A stretch of DNA of 64,000 nt from CAIVVT01 sp963757265. Lineage in GTDB: Bacteria > Acidobacteriota > Terriglobia > Bryobacterales > Bryobacteraceae. Shown one piece after another: positions 1-10,665 of the stretch. Location of the stretch: positions 2,232,001-2,296,000 of the forward strand of contig CAVWRA010000006.1 of the NCBI GenBank assembly GCA_963757265.1. Reading direction: 5' to 3'. Within the stretch, counting starts at the first letter, position 1. Each line of letters starts with the position of its first letter. The notes beneath the pieces are model-generated. The model had not been told where the DNA came from and did no database searches. It saw nothing but the letters and a program-made list of their open reading frames with translations. The translations under genes were made by a program, and so were the position numbers.

Positions 1-90
1 GTCGCGGAGAAAACGTTAGCACAACCGCTCCCTCGCGACCGCGGCTCCGTCACAGCGCGCGGCTCCGTGGTGTGAGTGCTGCGCGGGGAC

Positions 91-124
91 ACACCCAAAC
101 GTCCACGGAGGGACGCTTGGGTGT
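91..124. other. Strong hairpin
   Basis: Two 14-base arms (91-104 and 111-124, 13 of 14 pairs) enclose a 6-base loop. There is no T-run, so it is not a canonical intrinsic terminator. It lies in the non-coding left edge of the window, downstream of the 3' end of the minus-strand gene at 270-1475. It could stop or stabilise that transcript or belong to a dispersed repeat. Confidence 0.4.
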
Positions 125-196
125 CGCCCTCGGCAGAGGCTAAGGTGGTCATGGTTGAAGGATAGTAGGCCTCGGTGTCCCCAGCGCAAGTTGGGG

Positions 197-246
197 GTCG
201 CGGCTCAGAAACGGCCGGCTCCCTTACGGTCGCGGCTCTGAAACGG
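197..246 (-). repeat. REP-like repeat (AGAGCCGCGACCGTAAGGGA family)
   Basis: On the minus strand this reads as a unit of the form CAGAGCCGCGACCGTAAGGG followed by a partial second unit. A more diverged unit sits at 27-50. The same unit recurs at 45712-45733, 45993-46022, 46156-46218 and as a tandem array at 51724-51950, so it is a dispersed family used in both orientations. It lies beyond the stop codon of the neighbouring minus-strand gene. Confidence 0.7.
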
Positions 247-269
247 TACGAAGTTGCTACGACAGGCCA

Positions 270-1475
270 CTAGCGCGCCGCCTGGCGCAGGGCGGCGAGG
301 CGGGGCTGGCGCGATTTGGGGCTGTCGAGGCTGAAGGAGCGGGCGTCGCCGAGTTCGGTGCGGACATACCCCTCCGTGTTCTTGACGGCGGCATCCAGAT
401 GGCTGTTCATTTGGATGAAGCTGAAGCAGACGATGGATTCAGAAGCGGGATCGTATTCCCACAGGCCGACGAGGCGGCCACGGTCGAGGAGGGCGTGGGA
501 GGGGAGGTCGGAGAGGCTGGCGAGGGAGGCGTCGCCGCGGGTGAGATGGAGGGAGCGGTCGAGGTCGGCGGGGTCCAGGAGGGAGCGGTGGTCGCGGCGG
601 AGGAGGACCAGGGAGTCGAGGCTGGAGACGAGGCGGTAGACGGGGTGCTTGGGGGGCTTGAAGGCATGCAGGGCGTCGAGGTCGTGGGGGAAGAGCAGGC
701 GTTCGGCGCCGGGTTCGAGAGGGACGAGACCGAGGGGCGCGAGGGCATCCTTGACGGCCTTGACGCCGAGGCCGGAGAACCACTGGAACTCGGCCGGGGT
801 GGCGGGGCCAATCCATTGAAAATAGAGGCGGGCGAGGGCGGTGTAGGCTTCGTCTGGGGAGAGCTTGGAGTGCTTTAGAGGGTTGGGCTCCCAGAGGGCG
901 TAGCGATAGCGCTGCTGGTCCAGGCGGCCGTTGGTCGGGAGGCGGCGGATGTGACCGGAAAGCTGCAGGCGGCCGAGGGCCAAAGGGAGGGTCGAAGAGA
1001 GGCCCTTTTTCTGTCCTTCCGGGCCCAGGCTGCGGGCTTTGGGGCCGACGGAAGCGCGGATCCGGTCGGGGTCGGCGGGACCGCTTTTCAGTGTTTGAAG
1101 CACGGCGTGGCAGAGGGCGTCGACCTCCTTATCGGTGACGCCGAGCTTGAGGGCGGTCTGCATGTCGCCGTCACCAGTGGCGGCGGCAAGGGTCAGCGCG
1201 AGGGGGTAGTCGGAGGCGGGGAGGACGTAGGTGCAGGCGCGGGTGGCGGGGAGCTCATGGATCTCGACGGCGGCGACGGCGGAGTCGACGGCCTCACGGG
1301 AGAGGCCGGCGCGGGCGTGGAGGGTGAGATAAGGGCCGGCACCTGCGACCGAGCGGGCCCATCCGGCGCGGGCCAAGACGTCGGCCGGCGAGGCGCTCAC
1401 GAGGGGTTCGAGGAGACCTTGCTTGTGCGCCCACCAGGCGCGCTGGAGCTGGGGCGTGAGGGGTTGGCGGGCCAT
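270..1475 (-). CDS. Winged-helix DNA-binding domain protein (HTH_42 / AlkZ-YcaQ-like)
   Basis: A 401-residue protein beginning MARQPLTPQLQRAWW. Its length and layout match the HTH_42 winged-helix family: an N-terminal leucine/arginine-rich helical region, a central TCTYVLP-like segment, and a late 'LDSLVLLRRDHR' block. The family includes the DNA glycosylases AlkZ and YcaQ, which unhook interstrand crosslinks. I cannot confirm the catalytic Gln-x-Gln/Asp motif, so a glycosylase role is inference. There is no signal peptide or membrane segment. It stands alone; downstream lie only repeats, and upstream is 580 bp of non-coding sequence holding a mobile repeat. Confidence 0.75.
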   Translation of the reverse strand: MARQPLTPQLQRAWWAHKQGLLEPLVSASPADVLARAGWARSVAGAGPYLTLHARAGLSREAVDSAVAAVEIHELPATRACTYVLPASDYPLALTLAAATGDGDMQTALKLGVTDKEVDALCHAVLQTLKSGPADPDRIRASVGPKARSLGPEGQKKGLSSTLPLALGRLQLSGHIRRLPTNGRLDQQRYRYALWEPNPLKHSKLSPDEAYTALARLYFQWIGPATPAEFQWFSGLGVKAVKDALAPLGLVPLEPGAERLLFPHDLDALHAFKPPKHPVYRLVSSLDSLVLLRRDHRSLLDPADLDRSLHLTRGDASLASLSDLPSHALLDRGRLVGLWEYDPASESIVCFSFIQMNSHLDAAVKNTEGYVRTELGDARSFSLDSPKSRQPRLAALRQAAR

Positions 1476-1741
1476 GGAATATCAGGCTAGCACGAGCTCA
1501 AGAGGCGCAGAAACGGCAGGGGGAGTTGGGCGAGGCGCAGGGCGCCGACAATGACAATCGAGGGTTGAACTCGCTTCACGAGTCCGGCGGGTCCTTTCCC
1601 AACAAAAGTGTCAATTCTGATTATAATGGCAGCCAGGTGGGAAGGCGGCGATGAGGGGGCGATGGCGCGGGGATTCGAAGCCGCAAGGCCAGGGCCGAGG
1701 GGCGGCCACGGAGGGGCGGAAGGGAGCGGGGGTAGAATGTT

Positions 1742-1963
1742 AACCCGGATGTTTCACCAACAATCGGCTGCGGCGCGCGATAGGGCCGCATCTACTGCGT
1801 TGCCCTGGGCCCAGAGGGCGCCCCCCGTCCCCGACGTAGCGGCCAAGTACGCCTGCGGGCGGCTCCCGCGCGAGCGCGCCTCGTGGCATTGCTTGATGTT
1901 GGGGCTTGATGTCGGGGCCCTCTCATCGCGCCTCGCTGCGATCGCAAGTGAAACATCCGGGTT
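1742..1963 (+). mobile_element. MITE-like element, family A, copy 1
   Basis: A 222-bp segment bounded by perfect 16-bp terminal inverted repeats (AACCCGGATGTTTCAC at 1742-1757, its complement at 1948-1963). It has no plausible coding capacity. The interior matches, in inverted orientation, the element at 44799-44992 over most of its length (for example CGCGCGATAGGGCCGCATCT and CTCGTGGCATTGCTTGATGT). This makes it a dispersed non-autonomous element. No convincing target duplication is visible. It occupies the middle of the 584-bp gap between 1476 and 2059; the rest of that gap shows nothing recognisable. Confidence 0.8.
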
Positions 1964-2059
1964 GATCGTTAAGGCTGAAGATACCCCGACGCCTGGTCAG
2001 GGCGTAGGATTCAGGCGGACAGCAGACGCCGGACAAGAAAGTCGGGCGGGGGAAGAATC

Positions 2060-4600
2060 ATGCGCGTCACGACGGGCGGATTGATCGGGAGCGGCCTGCT
2101 ATTGGTGGCCGGGTGGGGGATCCAGGCGGCGGCGAACCACTCGACGGCGCTGGCGGGCATCACGGTCGACTATCCCAAGGACGGATCAATTTTTCCGCCG
2201 GACTTCGTGCCTCCGACGATGGAATGGCGCGACTCCGAGCCGCGGGCGAAGTACTGGGGCATCGAGTTCGACTTCAGCGACGGCGCGGCGGCGGTCAAGG
2301 TGAAGTCGCCGGGCGAGCGGCCGCAGATCGGGCCGATCGACGAGCGCTGCGCCAAGGCGGGGGCGGTGACGCCGCAATTGCGGCCGGAAGAGGTGGAAGG
2401 GCACGCGTTCCAGCCCGACGCGGCGACCTGGGAGAAGGTCAAGCAACGGGCCGGCGACGGGCCGGTGACGGTGAAATTCCGGGGCTACGAGAACGAAAAG
2501 ACGAAGAAGCCGGTGTCGGCGGGGGAGTTCACGCTACAGATTTCCAAGGATCCGGTGGGCGCGCCGATCTTCTACCGCGACGTGCCGCTGATTCCGGTTC
2601 CGGTGGGGGAGCACGGCGTGATCATGCCGCTGCCGGCGGAGGCGGTGCCGTTCATCGCATGGCGGCTGATAGACCTCGCGACGGGGCGCAACCGGGTGAT
2701 GCTGGAAGGTCTGCCGACGTGCGCCAACTGCCACTCGTTCTCGCGCGACGGCAAATGGATGGGCATCGACGTCGACGGCCCGCAGAACGACAAAGGGCTG
2801 TACGCGCTGGTGCCGGTGGGGCAACACACTTCGATCCGCAACGATTATGTGATCCGGTGGAATTCGTTTTCCGACGATCCGGCGAAGAAACGCTTCGGGT
2901 TCATGAGCCAGATCTCGCCCGACGGGCAGTACCTGGTTACATCCACCGAACCCCCCAACGCGAGCATGAAGAGCATGGACGAGCGGCTGTTCAACGGTTT
3001 TTACAAGGACTACGGGTTCGGGCAGGTGTTTTACCCGACGCGCGGGGTGCTCTCCTGGTACAGCAAGAAGACGCGCAAGCTGCAGCCGCTACCGGGCGCC
3101 GACCTGAGCGACATGGCGCAGACCAGCGCCTTCTGGAGCCCGGACGGGAAGTACCTGGTGTATTCGCGGGCCAAGGCGCGGGAGCCGTATCCGGCGGGCT
3201 CGAAGGCGCCGGAGTACGCCAACTCGCCGGACGAGACGCAGATCCAGTACGACCTGTACAAGATCCCGTTCAACGACGGACAGGGGGGCGCGGCGGAGCC
3301 GGTGAAGGGCGCGAGCGACAACGGGATGAGCAACAACTTCCCCAAGGTGTCGCCGGACGGCAAGTGGATCGTGTTCGTCAAGAACAAGAACGGGTTGTTG
3401 ATGCGGCCCGACAGCGAGCTGTACATCGTGCCGTTCGAAGGCGGCACGGCGCGGCGGATGAACTGCAACATGGCGCCGATGAACTCGTGGCACACGTTTT
3501 CGCCGAACGGGCGGTGGCTGGCGTTCTCCTCGAAGGGGCGGTCCTTGTTTACCAGGCTGTTCCTGACGCACATCGACGAGAACGGCAACGACAGCCCGGC
3601 CATCATGGTGGAGAACGCGACGGCGGCGAACCGGGCGGTGAACATTCCGGAGTTTGTGAACATCCGGCCGGAGCTGATCGAGAAGATGGACGCGCCGGCG
3701 ACGGAGTTTTACCGGTTGTTCAACATTGCGGTGGAGGATCAGACCAAGGGGCGGATCGACACGGCGATCGGCGAGTGGAAAACGGCGCTGGCGATGAGCC
3801 CGGACGAGCCCAAGGCGCAGTACAACCTGGGGGTGGCGCTGGCCAGCGTGGGGCGCTATGACGAGGCCCTGGAGCCGCTGCGCAAGGCATTGGAGCTGAA
3901 GCCGTTCGACGCCAACGAGCAGAGCAGCCTGGGGGTGGCGCTGGCGCGCACCAAGCACGCGGACGAGGCGATGGAGCATCTGGAGAAGGCGATCGAGCTG
4001 AATCCGCAGGACGCCAAGGCGCAGGGCACGCTGGGCAGCCTGCTGGCCGAACGGGGCCAGATTCAGGAGGCAATTCCGCATTTCGCCAAGGCGCTGGAAC
4101 TGGCTCCGAAGGATGCCGATACGCAGTACAACATTGGCGTGGCGCTGGTGCGGGCGGGGCGGGCCGAGGCGGCCGTGCCGTACTTCGAAGCGGCGCTGGA
4201 AGCCGATCCCAATTCGGCCGAAACCCATGGGAATCTGGGCCTGGTCCTGGCGGGGCAAGGCCACTTCGACGAGGCCATTGCGCATCTCGAAAAGGCGCTC
4301 GCCGGGGGGTACGATACGCCCGCGGCGCAGCACGCGCTGGGCCGCGCGCTGGCCGGCAAGGGGAGATTTGAAGAGTCGATCCCGCATTTCGAGGCGGCGG
4401 CCAAAGGCGAAGATCCGGTGGCGCTGGGGGTGCTCTCCTCCGTTTACGCGCGGGTCGGACGGTTCGGGGATGCGCTGAAGGTAGCCGAGCAGGGTCTGGC
4501 GCTGGCCAGGCAGCGCAAAGACCAGGATCTGATCGAGGCGTTCCAGCGCAGCATTGCGCTGTACGAGAAGGCGGCCGGCGGAGGGGTCCGGAAGCCGTAG
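2060..4600 (+). CDS. Secreted beta-propeller/TPR protein with a CxxCH motif
   Basis: 846 residues. The first 25 form a signal peptide (MRVTTGGLIGSGLLLVAGW). A TolB/PD40-like propeller follows (about 200-540), with repeated 'SPDGKYLV' and 'SPDGKWIVF' blades. At least seven TPR units make up about 555-835, such as 'AQYNLGVALASVGRYDEAL'. A CANCH motif at 221-225 fits a c-type haem site or may be a structural Cys pair. The start is preceded by a GGGGGAAGAA purine tract. Related proteins occur in Acidobacteria and Planctomycetes without a known biochemical role. I infer an exported scaffold or sensor, possibly haem-bearing. It precedes a TonB-dependent receptor, but the AT-rich spacer suggests separate transcription. 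Confidence 0.75.
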   Translation: MRVTTGGLIGSGLLLVAGWGIQAAANHSTALAGITVDYPKDGSIFPPDFVPPTMEWRDSEPRAKYWGIEFDFSDGAAAVKVKSPGERPQIGPIDERCAKAGAVTPQLRPEEVEGHAFQPDAATWEKVKQRAGDGPVTVKFRGYENEKTKKPVSAGEFTLQISKDPVGAPIFYRDVPLIPVPVGEHGVIMPLPAEAVPFIAWRLIDLATGRNRVMLEGLPTCANCHSFSRDGKWMGIDVDGPQNDKGLYALVPVGQHTSIRNDYVIRWNSFSDDPAKKRFGFMSQISPDGQYLVTSTEPPNASMKSMDERLFNGFYKDYGFGQVFYPTRGVLSWYSKKTRKLQPLPGADLSDMAQTSAFWSPDGKYLVYSRAKAREPYPAGSKAPEYANSPDETQIQYDLYKIPFNDGQGGAAEPVKGASDNGMSNNFPKVSPDGKWIVFVKNKNGLLMRPDSELYIVPFEGGTARRMNCNMAPMNSWHTFSPNGRWLAFSSKGRSLFTRLFLTHIDENGNDSPAIMVENATAANRAVNIPEFVNIRPELIEKMDAPATEFYRLFNIAVEDQTKGRIDTAIGEWKTALAMSPDEPKAQYNLGVALASVGRYDEALEPLRKALELKPFDANEQSSLGVALARTKHADEAMEHLEKAIELNPQDAKAQGTLGSLLAERGQIQEAIPHFAKALELAPKDADTQYNIGVALVRAGRAEAAVPYFEAALEADPNSAETHGNLGLVLAGQGHFDEAIAHLEKALAGGYDTPAAQHALGRALAGKGRFEESIPHFEAAAKGEDPVALGVLSSVYARVGRFGDALKVAEQGLALARQRKDQDLIEAFQRSIALYEKAAGGGVRKP

Positions 4601-4903
4601 CGGCGGCAGGCTCCTTGTGGCCGCGGATGGCCGCGCGGCCTCCCCTTTTGTCCATCGGGATTCCTCTAGTAGGTTGGGCCAGGCGCCCGCCGGGCTTCGA
4701 GAACGAGCCCGAATGCGGTTCCGAATGCCCTGCTGAAGACCTCAAAAATAATCCATACGCTAGTGTCAATATAGTATCCCGAATTCAGTAGCGATCTACC
4801 GATTTACGGATTTTCATGTGATGAATTTTGTCATTATTTTTCAATCACTTGCAACCAATTTAACGGTCGCAAATCGGGGGGGGAAAATATTTCGCGTGAG
4901 GGC

Positions 4904-4932
4904 TTGTAAGGCCGTTATTAGTGGACTATATT
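4904..4932 (+). promoter_or_regulatory. Candidate sigma-70-type promoter for the TonB-dependent receptor
   Basis: TTGTAA at 4904-4909 and TATATT at 4927-4932 are separated by 17 bp. They lie in the only strongly AT-rich stretch (about 4740-4940) of the left part of the window. Transcription would start near 4939, giving an untranslated leader of about 78 bases before the ATG at 5017. The rest of the 4601-5016 gap holds no gene I can recognise. Confidence 0.45.
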
Positions 4933-5016
4933 AGCCCTAGTGTTTTTGCGGGATGGACATGCTCAGCTTCCCGCGTTTGGGGTAACTCCAAGACGAGAAG
5001 GGGTCAAAAATCAGTT

Positions 5017-8000
5017 ATGAAGATATGGACCAAGATCCTCATCGGATTCGCGTTAGTGGTAGTGGCGGCTTCGAGCCTCCCTGGACAAGAAATTTCCGCG
5101 ACTCTGACGGGTATTGTCTCCGATCCATCGAATGCGGTTGTTCCGCAGGCGCAAGTCAAACTGCGCAACGAGTCCTCGGGCTCCGAGCGCGCAACCACAA
5201 CCAACAATGAGGGGTATTTCACTTTCGCATCGCTAGACGTCGGCAATTACACCTACGAGCTGACGGTCACGGCCAAGGGCTTTTTGACGTATAAGGCGCC
5301 GGGAATCGCCCTAAGCGGCGGGGAAAAGCGCAACGTCAACGTAGCATTGAAGGTCGGCAGCACGACCGAGGTGGTTGAGGTCACGGGCGTGGCCGATACC
5401 CTGGTGCCAGTGGACTCGGGCGAAAAGTCGGCCATGCTAACCCACAAGGAATTGGACAACTTCGTCGAGGTGGGCAGCAACGCGGCTGAGTTCATCAAAA
5501 TGATGCCGGGGTTCAATATCCAGAACGGCACGAAGAACGCCGCGAACTACACCGGTGAGACCATCGGCATCAACGCCAATGGCGACGCCGGCAGCATGAG
5601 CCCGCTGAACGGCGCTTATGCCTACAACGGCTTGCCCAGCAATTCGCTGGACATCACGGCCGACGGCGCGCACGTGTCGGACCCGGGCTGCAACTGCGAC
5701 ACGCCGGTGAATCCGAATGCGGATATGGTGTCCGAGGTCAAGGTCGTCACATCGAATTTCAGCGCCGAGACCCAGAAGGGTCCGGCCGTGCTCAGTACCG
5801 TCGCCAAGTCGGGCGGCAGGGACTTCCACGGCGGAGCCTATTTCTCGGCCAGGAACTACGTTTTGAATGCCAATGACTCGCAGTACAACGATGAAGGCCT
5901 GAAAAGGCCGGAGAATAAGTACTATTATCCGGGCGGCAACATTGGTGGGCCGGTGTTCATCCCGGGCCATTTCAACAAGAATCGCGAGAAGCTGTTTTTC
6001 TTCACCGGCTACGAGTACTTCTACCAGGTGCTCGACACCGGCATCCTGCACGCGACGGTTCCGTTGCCGGATATGCTCAGCGGTAATTTCTCGCCGACGG
6101 AGATGGCGAAGCTGGGCACCATTACGGCCGCGGGGACGCCTCCTGGAGAAATCACGAACCTGACGAAGTACCCGGGCGGCATCATCCCGGCCGCGCAGAT
6201 CGACCCGAACATGGTCGCCCTGGCGAAGTTGTATCCGGCTGCGAACGCCGATCCAAACTCGACCGGCGGCTACAACTATGTGCAGTCTGAAGTTTTCAAC
6301 GAGAACAACATCCAATGGATGTCGCGCGTGGATTACAACATCAGCGAGAACACGAAGCTGTACTTCCGCTATAACATGCAGCGCGAAACGCAGGAGTTCC
6401 CGGTCGGTCTGTGGTGGCGCCAGGGCGACCAGGTGCCGTATCCCACGCCGGTTCTGGGCAAGAACAAATCCGACTCGTACACGGCCTCGCTGACTCACGT
6501 GTTCAGCCCGACGATGACCAACGAGTTCGTGTTCGGCTACACCTATATCGGCTTCCCGAACGTCTTCTCGGATCCGTCGAAGGTCAACCGCACGGCGGTG
6601 GGCTACAACTACACCGGTGTGTTCAGCAACGGCGTCAAGCAGATCCCCTCGTTCGGCGGAAATGGCGGAAATACGGAAGCTGCACTGATTTTCAATCCGA
6701 GCGGATTCGAATACGGCGGCCCCACTCAAGGGCTGTATGCCGACAAGTGGATGCCGAGCATCAGTGACACGGTCACCAAGGTGTTTGGCACGCACACGCT
6801 GAAGGCGGGCTTCTATTGGGAATGGATCCGGAATGCGCAACCGGATAATCCCAACGCCAACGGGTATGCCCAATTCATCAGCCCCGGCAACACAAATTCA
6901 ACCGGCGATTCGTACGCCGACATGATGATCGGCATGTTCTCGAGCTACAATGAACAGAACTTCACCGCCTTGCACGACATTGCCTACAACACGTATGAGG
7001 GCTTCGTGCAGGATTCCTGGAAAGTGAACAAGAAACTCACGCTCGAGCTGGGCATCCGCATTTCCCACTTCCAGCCGTGGTATGACCGGGCGGGTTACGG
7101 TTTTTCGATTTTCAACCTTGCCGAATATAGTCCGACGGCACCGGCGTCCGCCTATAGCGGCTTCGAGTGGCACAAGCGCGATCCCGGCGTTCCCCTGGCA
7201 GGCTTCCCGACCCGGGGAGCATTTTATGCGCCGCGCTTCGGCCTGGCCTACGACGTGTTCGGGAAGGGCAACACGGTCATCCGCGGCGGCTGGGGCCGGT
7301 TCTACTACCACTCCGGCCAGTTCACGAGCGGTCTCAACGCGGCCCAGGGAAATGCCGGCACGTCGATTTCGCAGAGCACTGAGGGTGGCACCCCGATTTA
7401 CATGTCGGGTTTGGCTTCCGTCCCGCTCAGCCTCCAGGCAGCCGGCGCGGCGGCCGTGAACTCCACGGACGACAAGGAGCCCTACACGGACAGCTACAGC
7501 TTCACCATTGCGCAGCGCCTGCCGTGGTCGACCCTGATGGAGGTCGCTTACGTCGGCAACCAGAGCAACGATCTTCTGAACCAGGGCAATGTCGGCACCA
7601 ACATCAACCTGATTCCAGTGGGAGCGATGCTCGCCAGCGCGAATGGCGGCGCCAATCCGAACACCCTGAATCAGAACCCCTTCCGACCGATCCTCGGTTT
7701 CGGGGACCTCCCGATTATCAACAACAACCTGTATTCCAACTACAATGCGTTGCAGGTGACGTGGTTGCGCTCCAAGGGGCGGTATAACATCAATGGCAAC
7801 TACACCTATGGCAAGAGCCTGGGTGTCATCAACTTTAACGGCGATCAGTTCAACGTCAATGACAACTATGGCATCCTGGGATACGATCGCAGGCAGGCCT
7901 TCAACCTGGCTTACTCGATCGAGCTGGGAAATCCCGTGCATGGCAACAAGCTGGGTGACGGGGTGGTCAATGGCTGGCAGCTTTCCGGTCTCATGCAGAT

Positions 8001-8514
8001 CGAGAGCGGCGCCGACCTGACGGGCGGTGGGTCGGTTGGCTACAACTTCAACGGGTCCATCCTTCCCGGCAGCATCAGCGCACAAAACCCCAAAGGGATC
8101 CAAATCAGCAACCTCTCGATCCTCGGAACGCCCGATCTGTCGCTGAACCCGATTGTGACGTGCAATCCGACGTCCAGCCTGGGGCCGCACCAGTTCGAGA
8201 ACGGGAATTGTTTCGCGATGCCGACGCAGGTCGGCGCGAACGGTCCCAACGTAATTCCGGCTGTCTACGGGCCGGCCTTCTTCAACTGGGACATGGGGTT
8301 ATTCAAGAACTTCCGGATCGGCGAGAATAAGAAAATCCAGATCCGCGTCAACGGCTACAACTGGCTGAACCATCCGCTGTGGTCGTTCCCCGGGGGCAGC
8401 AACCTGACTCTCGCCTATAACCAGGCGGGACAGCAAACCAATCCCTATTTCGGTACCGCTACCGAGAAGAATGGCCACCGCATAGTTATGCTGACAGCCA
8501 AGTTCTACTTCTAG
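5017..8514 (+). CDS. Oar-like TonB-dependent receptor with carboxypeptidase-regulatory domain
   Basis: 1165 residues from the ATG at 5017, which gives a clean signal peptide (MKIWTKILIGFALVVVAAS); a longer in-frame start at 4921 would bury it. Residues about 25-115 are a carboxypeptidase-regulatory-like fold ('ATLTGIVSDPSNAVVPQAQV'). A plug region follows, then a long outer-membrane barrel rich in Asn, Gly and aromatic residues, ending in a terminal Phe (VMLTAKFYF), the usual beta-barrel signal. Such Oar/SusC-like receptors are expanded in Acidobacteria and probably import polymers or chelates powered by TonB-ExbBD. The substrate cannot be told. No TonB system genes are in the window. An intrinsic terminator follows at once. 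Confidence 0.88.
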   Translation: MKIWTKILIGFALVVVAASSLPGQEISATLTGIVSDPSNAVVPQAQVKLRNESSGSERATTTNNEGYFTFASLDVGNYTYELTVTAKGFLTYKAPGIALSGGEKRNVNVALKVGSTTEVVEVTGVADTLVPVDSGEKSAMLTHKELDNFVEVGSNAAEFIKMMPGFNIQNGTKNAANYTGETIGINANGDAGSMSPLNGAYAYNGLPSNSLDITADGAHVSDPGCNCDTPVNPNADMVSEVKVVTSNFSAETQKGPAVLSTVAKSGGRDFHGGAYFSARNYVLNANDSQYNDEGLKRPENKYYYPGGNIGGPVFIPGHFNKNREKLFFFTGYEYFYQVLDTGILHATVPLPDMLSGNFSPTEMAKLGTITAAGTPPGEITNLTKYPGGIIPAAQIDPNMVALAKLYPAANADPNSTGGYNYVQSEVFNENNIQWMSRVDYNISENTKLYFRYNMQRETQEFPVGLWWRQGDQVPYPTPVLGKNKSDSYTASLTHVFSPTMTNEFVFGYTYIGFPNVFSDPSKVNRTAVGYNYTGVFSNGVKQIPSFGGNGGNTEAALIFNPSGFEYGGPTQGLYADKWMPSISDTVTKVFGTHTLKAGFYWEWIRNAQPDNPNANGYAQFISPGNTNSTGDSYADMMIGMFSSYNEQNFTALHDIAYNTYEGFVQDSWKVNKKLTLELGIRISHFQPWYDRAGYGFSIFNLAEYSPTAPASAYSGFEWHKRDPGVPLAGFPTRGAFYAPRFGLAYDVFGKGNTVIRGGWGRFYYHSGQFTSGLNAAQGNAGTSISQSTEGGTPIYMSGLASVPLSLQAAGAAAVNSTDDKEPYTDSYSFTIAQRLPWSTLMEVAYVGNQSNDLLNQGNVGTNINLIPVGAMLASANGGANPNTLNQNPFRPILGFGDLPIINNNLYSNYNALQVTWLRSKGRYNINGNYTYGKSLGVINFNGDQFNVNDNYGILGYDRRQAFNLAYSIELGNPVHGNKLGDGVVNGWQLSGLMQIESGADLTGGGSVGYNFNGSILPGSISAQNPKGIQISNLSILGTPDLSLNPIVTCNPTSSLGPHQFENGNCFAMPTQVGANGPNVIPAVYGPAFFNWDMGLFKNFRIGENKKIQIRVNGYNWLNHPLWSFPGGSNLTLAYNQAGQQTNPYFGTATEKNGHRIVMLTAKFYF

Positions 8515-8539
8515 TTCCGGGCTGAAATCGGCAACACCA

Positions 8540-8572
8540 GGGGCGGTCCTGCCGGGACCGCCCCTTTTCTTT
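8540..8572 (+). terminator. Intrinsic terminator after the TonB-dependent receptor
   Basis: A perfect 10-bp stem (GGGGCGGTCC at 8540-8549 with its complement at 8555-8564), a 5-base loop, then TTTTCTTT. It lies 26 bases past the receptor stop codon and before the convergent hydrogenase operon. Confidence 0.85.
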
Positions 8573-8685
8573 GGGGTTGGCGCCCGCCGGATGCGCAAGG
8601 CCGTCGCGCCCGAGGCGGGCGGCGCGCGGGTGTGACTGGCCGGCGGGACGGGCCGGGGACGAAGGGCGGGCGTGGGGCAGAGGGC

Positions 8686-10108
<1,423 letters not shown>

Positions 10109-10119
10109 GGCTTCCCTCT

Positions 10120-10665
10120 CTATCCGAACTTGACCTTGTCCAGCAGGTCGATCTTGCGGCCATCCAGCAGCTCGGTGAGCACGTAGGCGATGGCGGCGGG
10201 CCGGGGCGGGCAGCCGGGGACATGGAGGTCCACGCGCACGCTCTCGTGCAGCGGGCTGGCATGCCGCAGCAGCGCCGGGACGCCGTTTTTGGGGACACCC
10301 GGAGCGGTTGTGACCGCGCCGATGTAGATGCTCTCGAGCAGCTTCTTGACGGGGATGTTGTTGCGCATGGAGGGCACGTTGCCGGTCACGGCGCAGTCGC
10401 CGAGCGCGACCAGAACCCGGGTGCGCTGGCGGATGGTCTGCAACAGCCGCAGATCGTCCTGGCTGCTGACGGCGCCTTCCACCAGGGTCACGTCGACGTT
10501 CTCCGGGAACTCCTGGGCGTCTACCAGGGGACTGAAAACCAGCTCGATGCGGCCGGCGATAACGGCCAGCGCCTCGTCGATGTCGAGCAGGGACATATGG
10601 CAGCCGGAGCAGCCGTCGAGCCAGACCGTCGCCACCCGGGCCTTGGTTGCCGTCGTCACACTCAC
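10120..10665 (-). CDS. hoxY: [NiFe] hydrogenase small subunit (HoxY-like)
   Basis: 181 residues. The subunit carries the proximal iron-sulfur cluster that passes electrons between the Ni-Fe site of HoxH and the diaphorase. Cluster cysteines are visible at C19 and C22 (DGCSGCH), C91 (LGDCAVTG) and C152 (VPGCPPRP). The short length without Tat signal or C-terminal cluster extension is typical of cytoplasmic group 3 enzymes. The start is GTG, and the GTGA overlaps the TGA stop of hoxU by four bases, implying translational coupling. Confidence 0.9.
   Translation of the reverse strand: MSVTTATKARVATVWLDGCSGCHMSLLDIDEALAVIAGRIELVFSPLVDAQEFPENVDVTLVEGAVSSQDDLRLLQTIRQRTRVLVALGDCAVTGNVPSMRNNIPVKKLLESIYIGAVTTAPGVPKNGVPALLRHASPLHESVRVDLHVPGCPPRPAAIAYVLTELLDGRKIDLLDKVKFG

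Noticed and set aside
1608..2084. 158-codon open frame on the plus strand
   Set aside because: It runs through the family A mobile repeat, lacks a ribosome-binding site and reads as low-complexity sequence.
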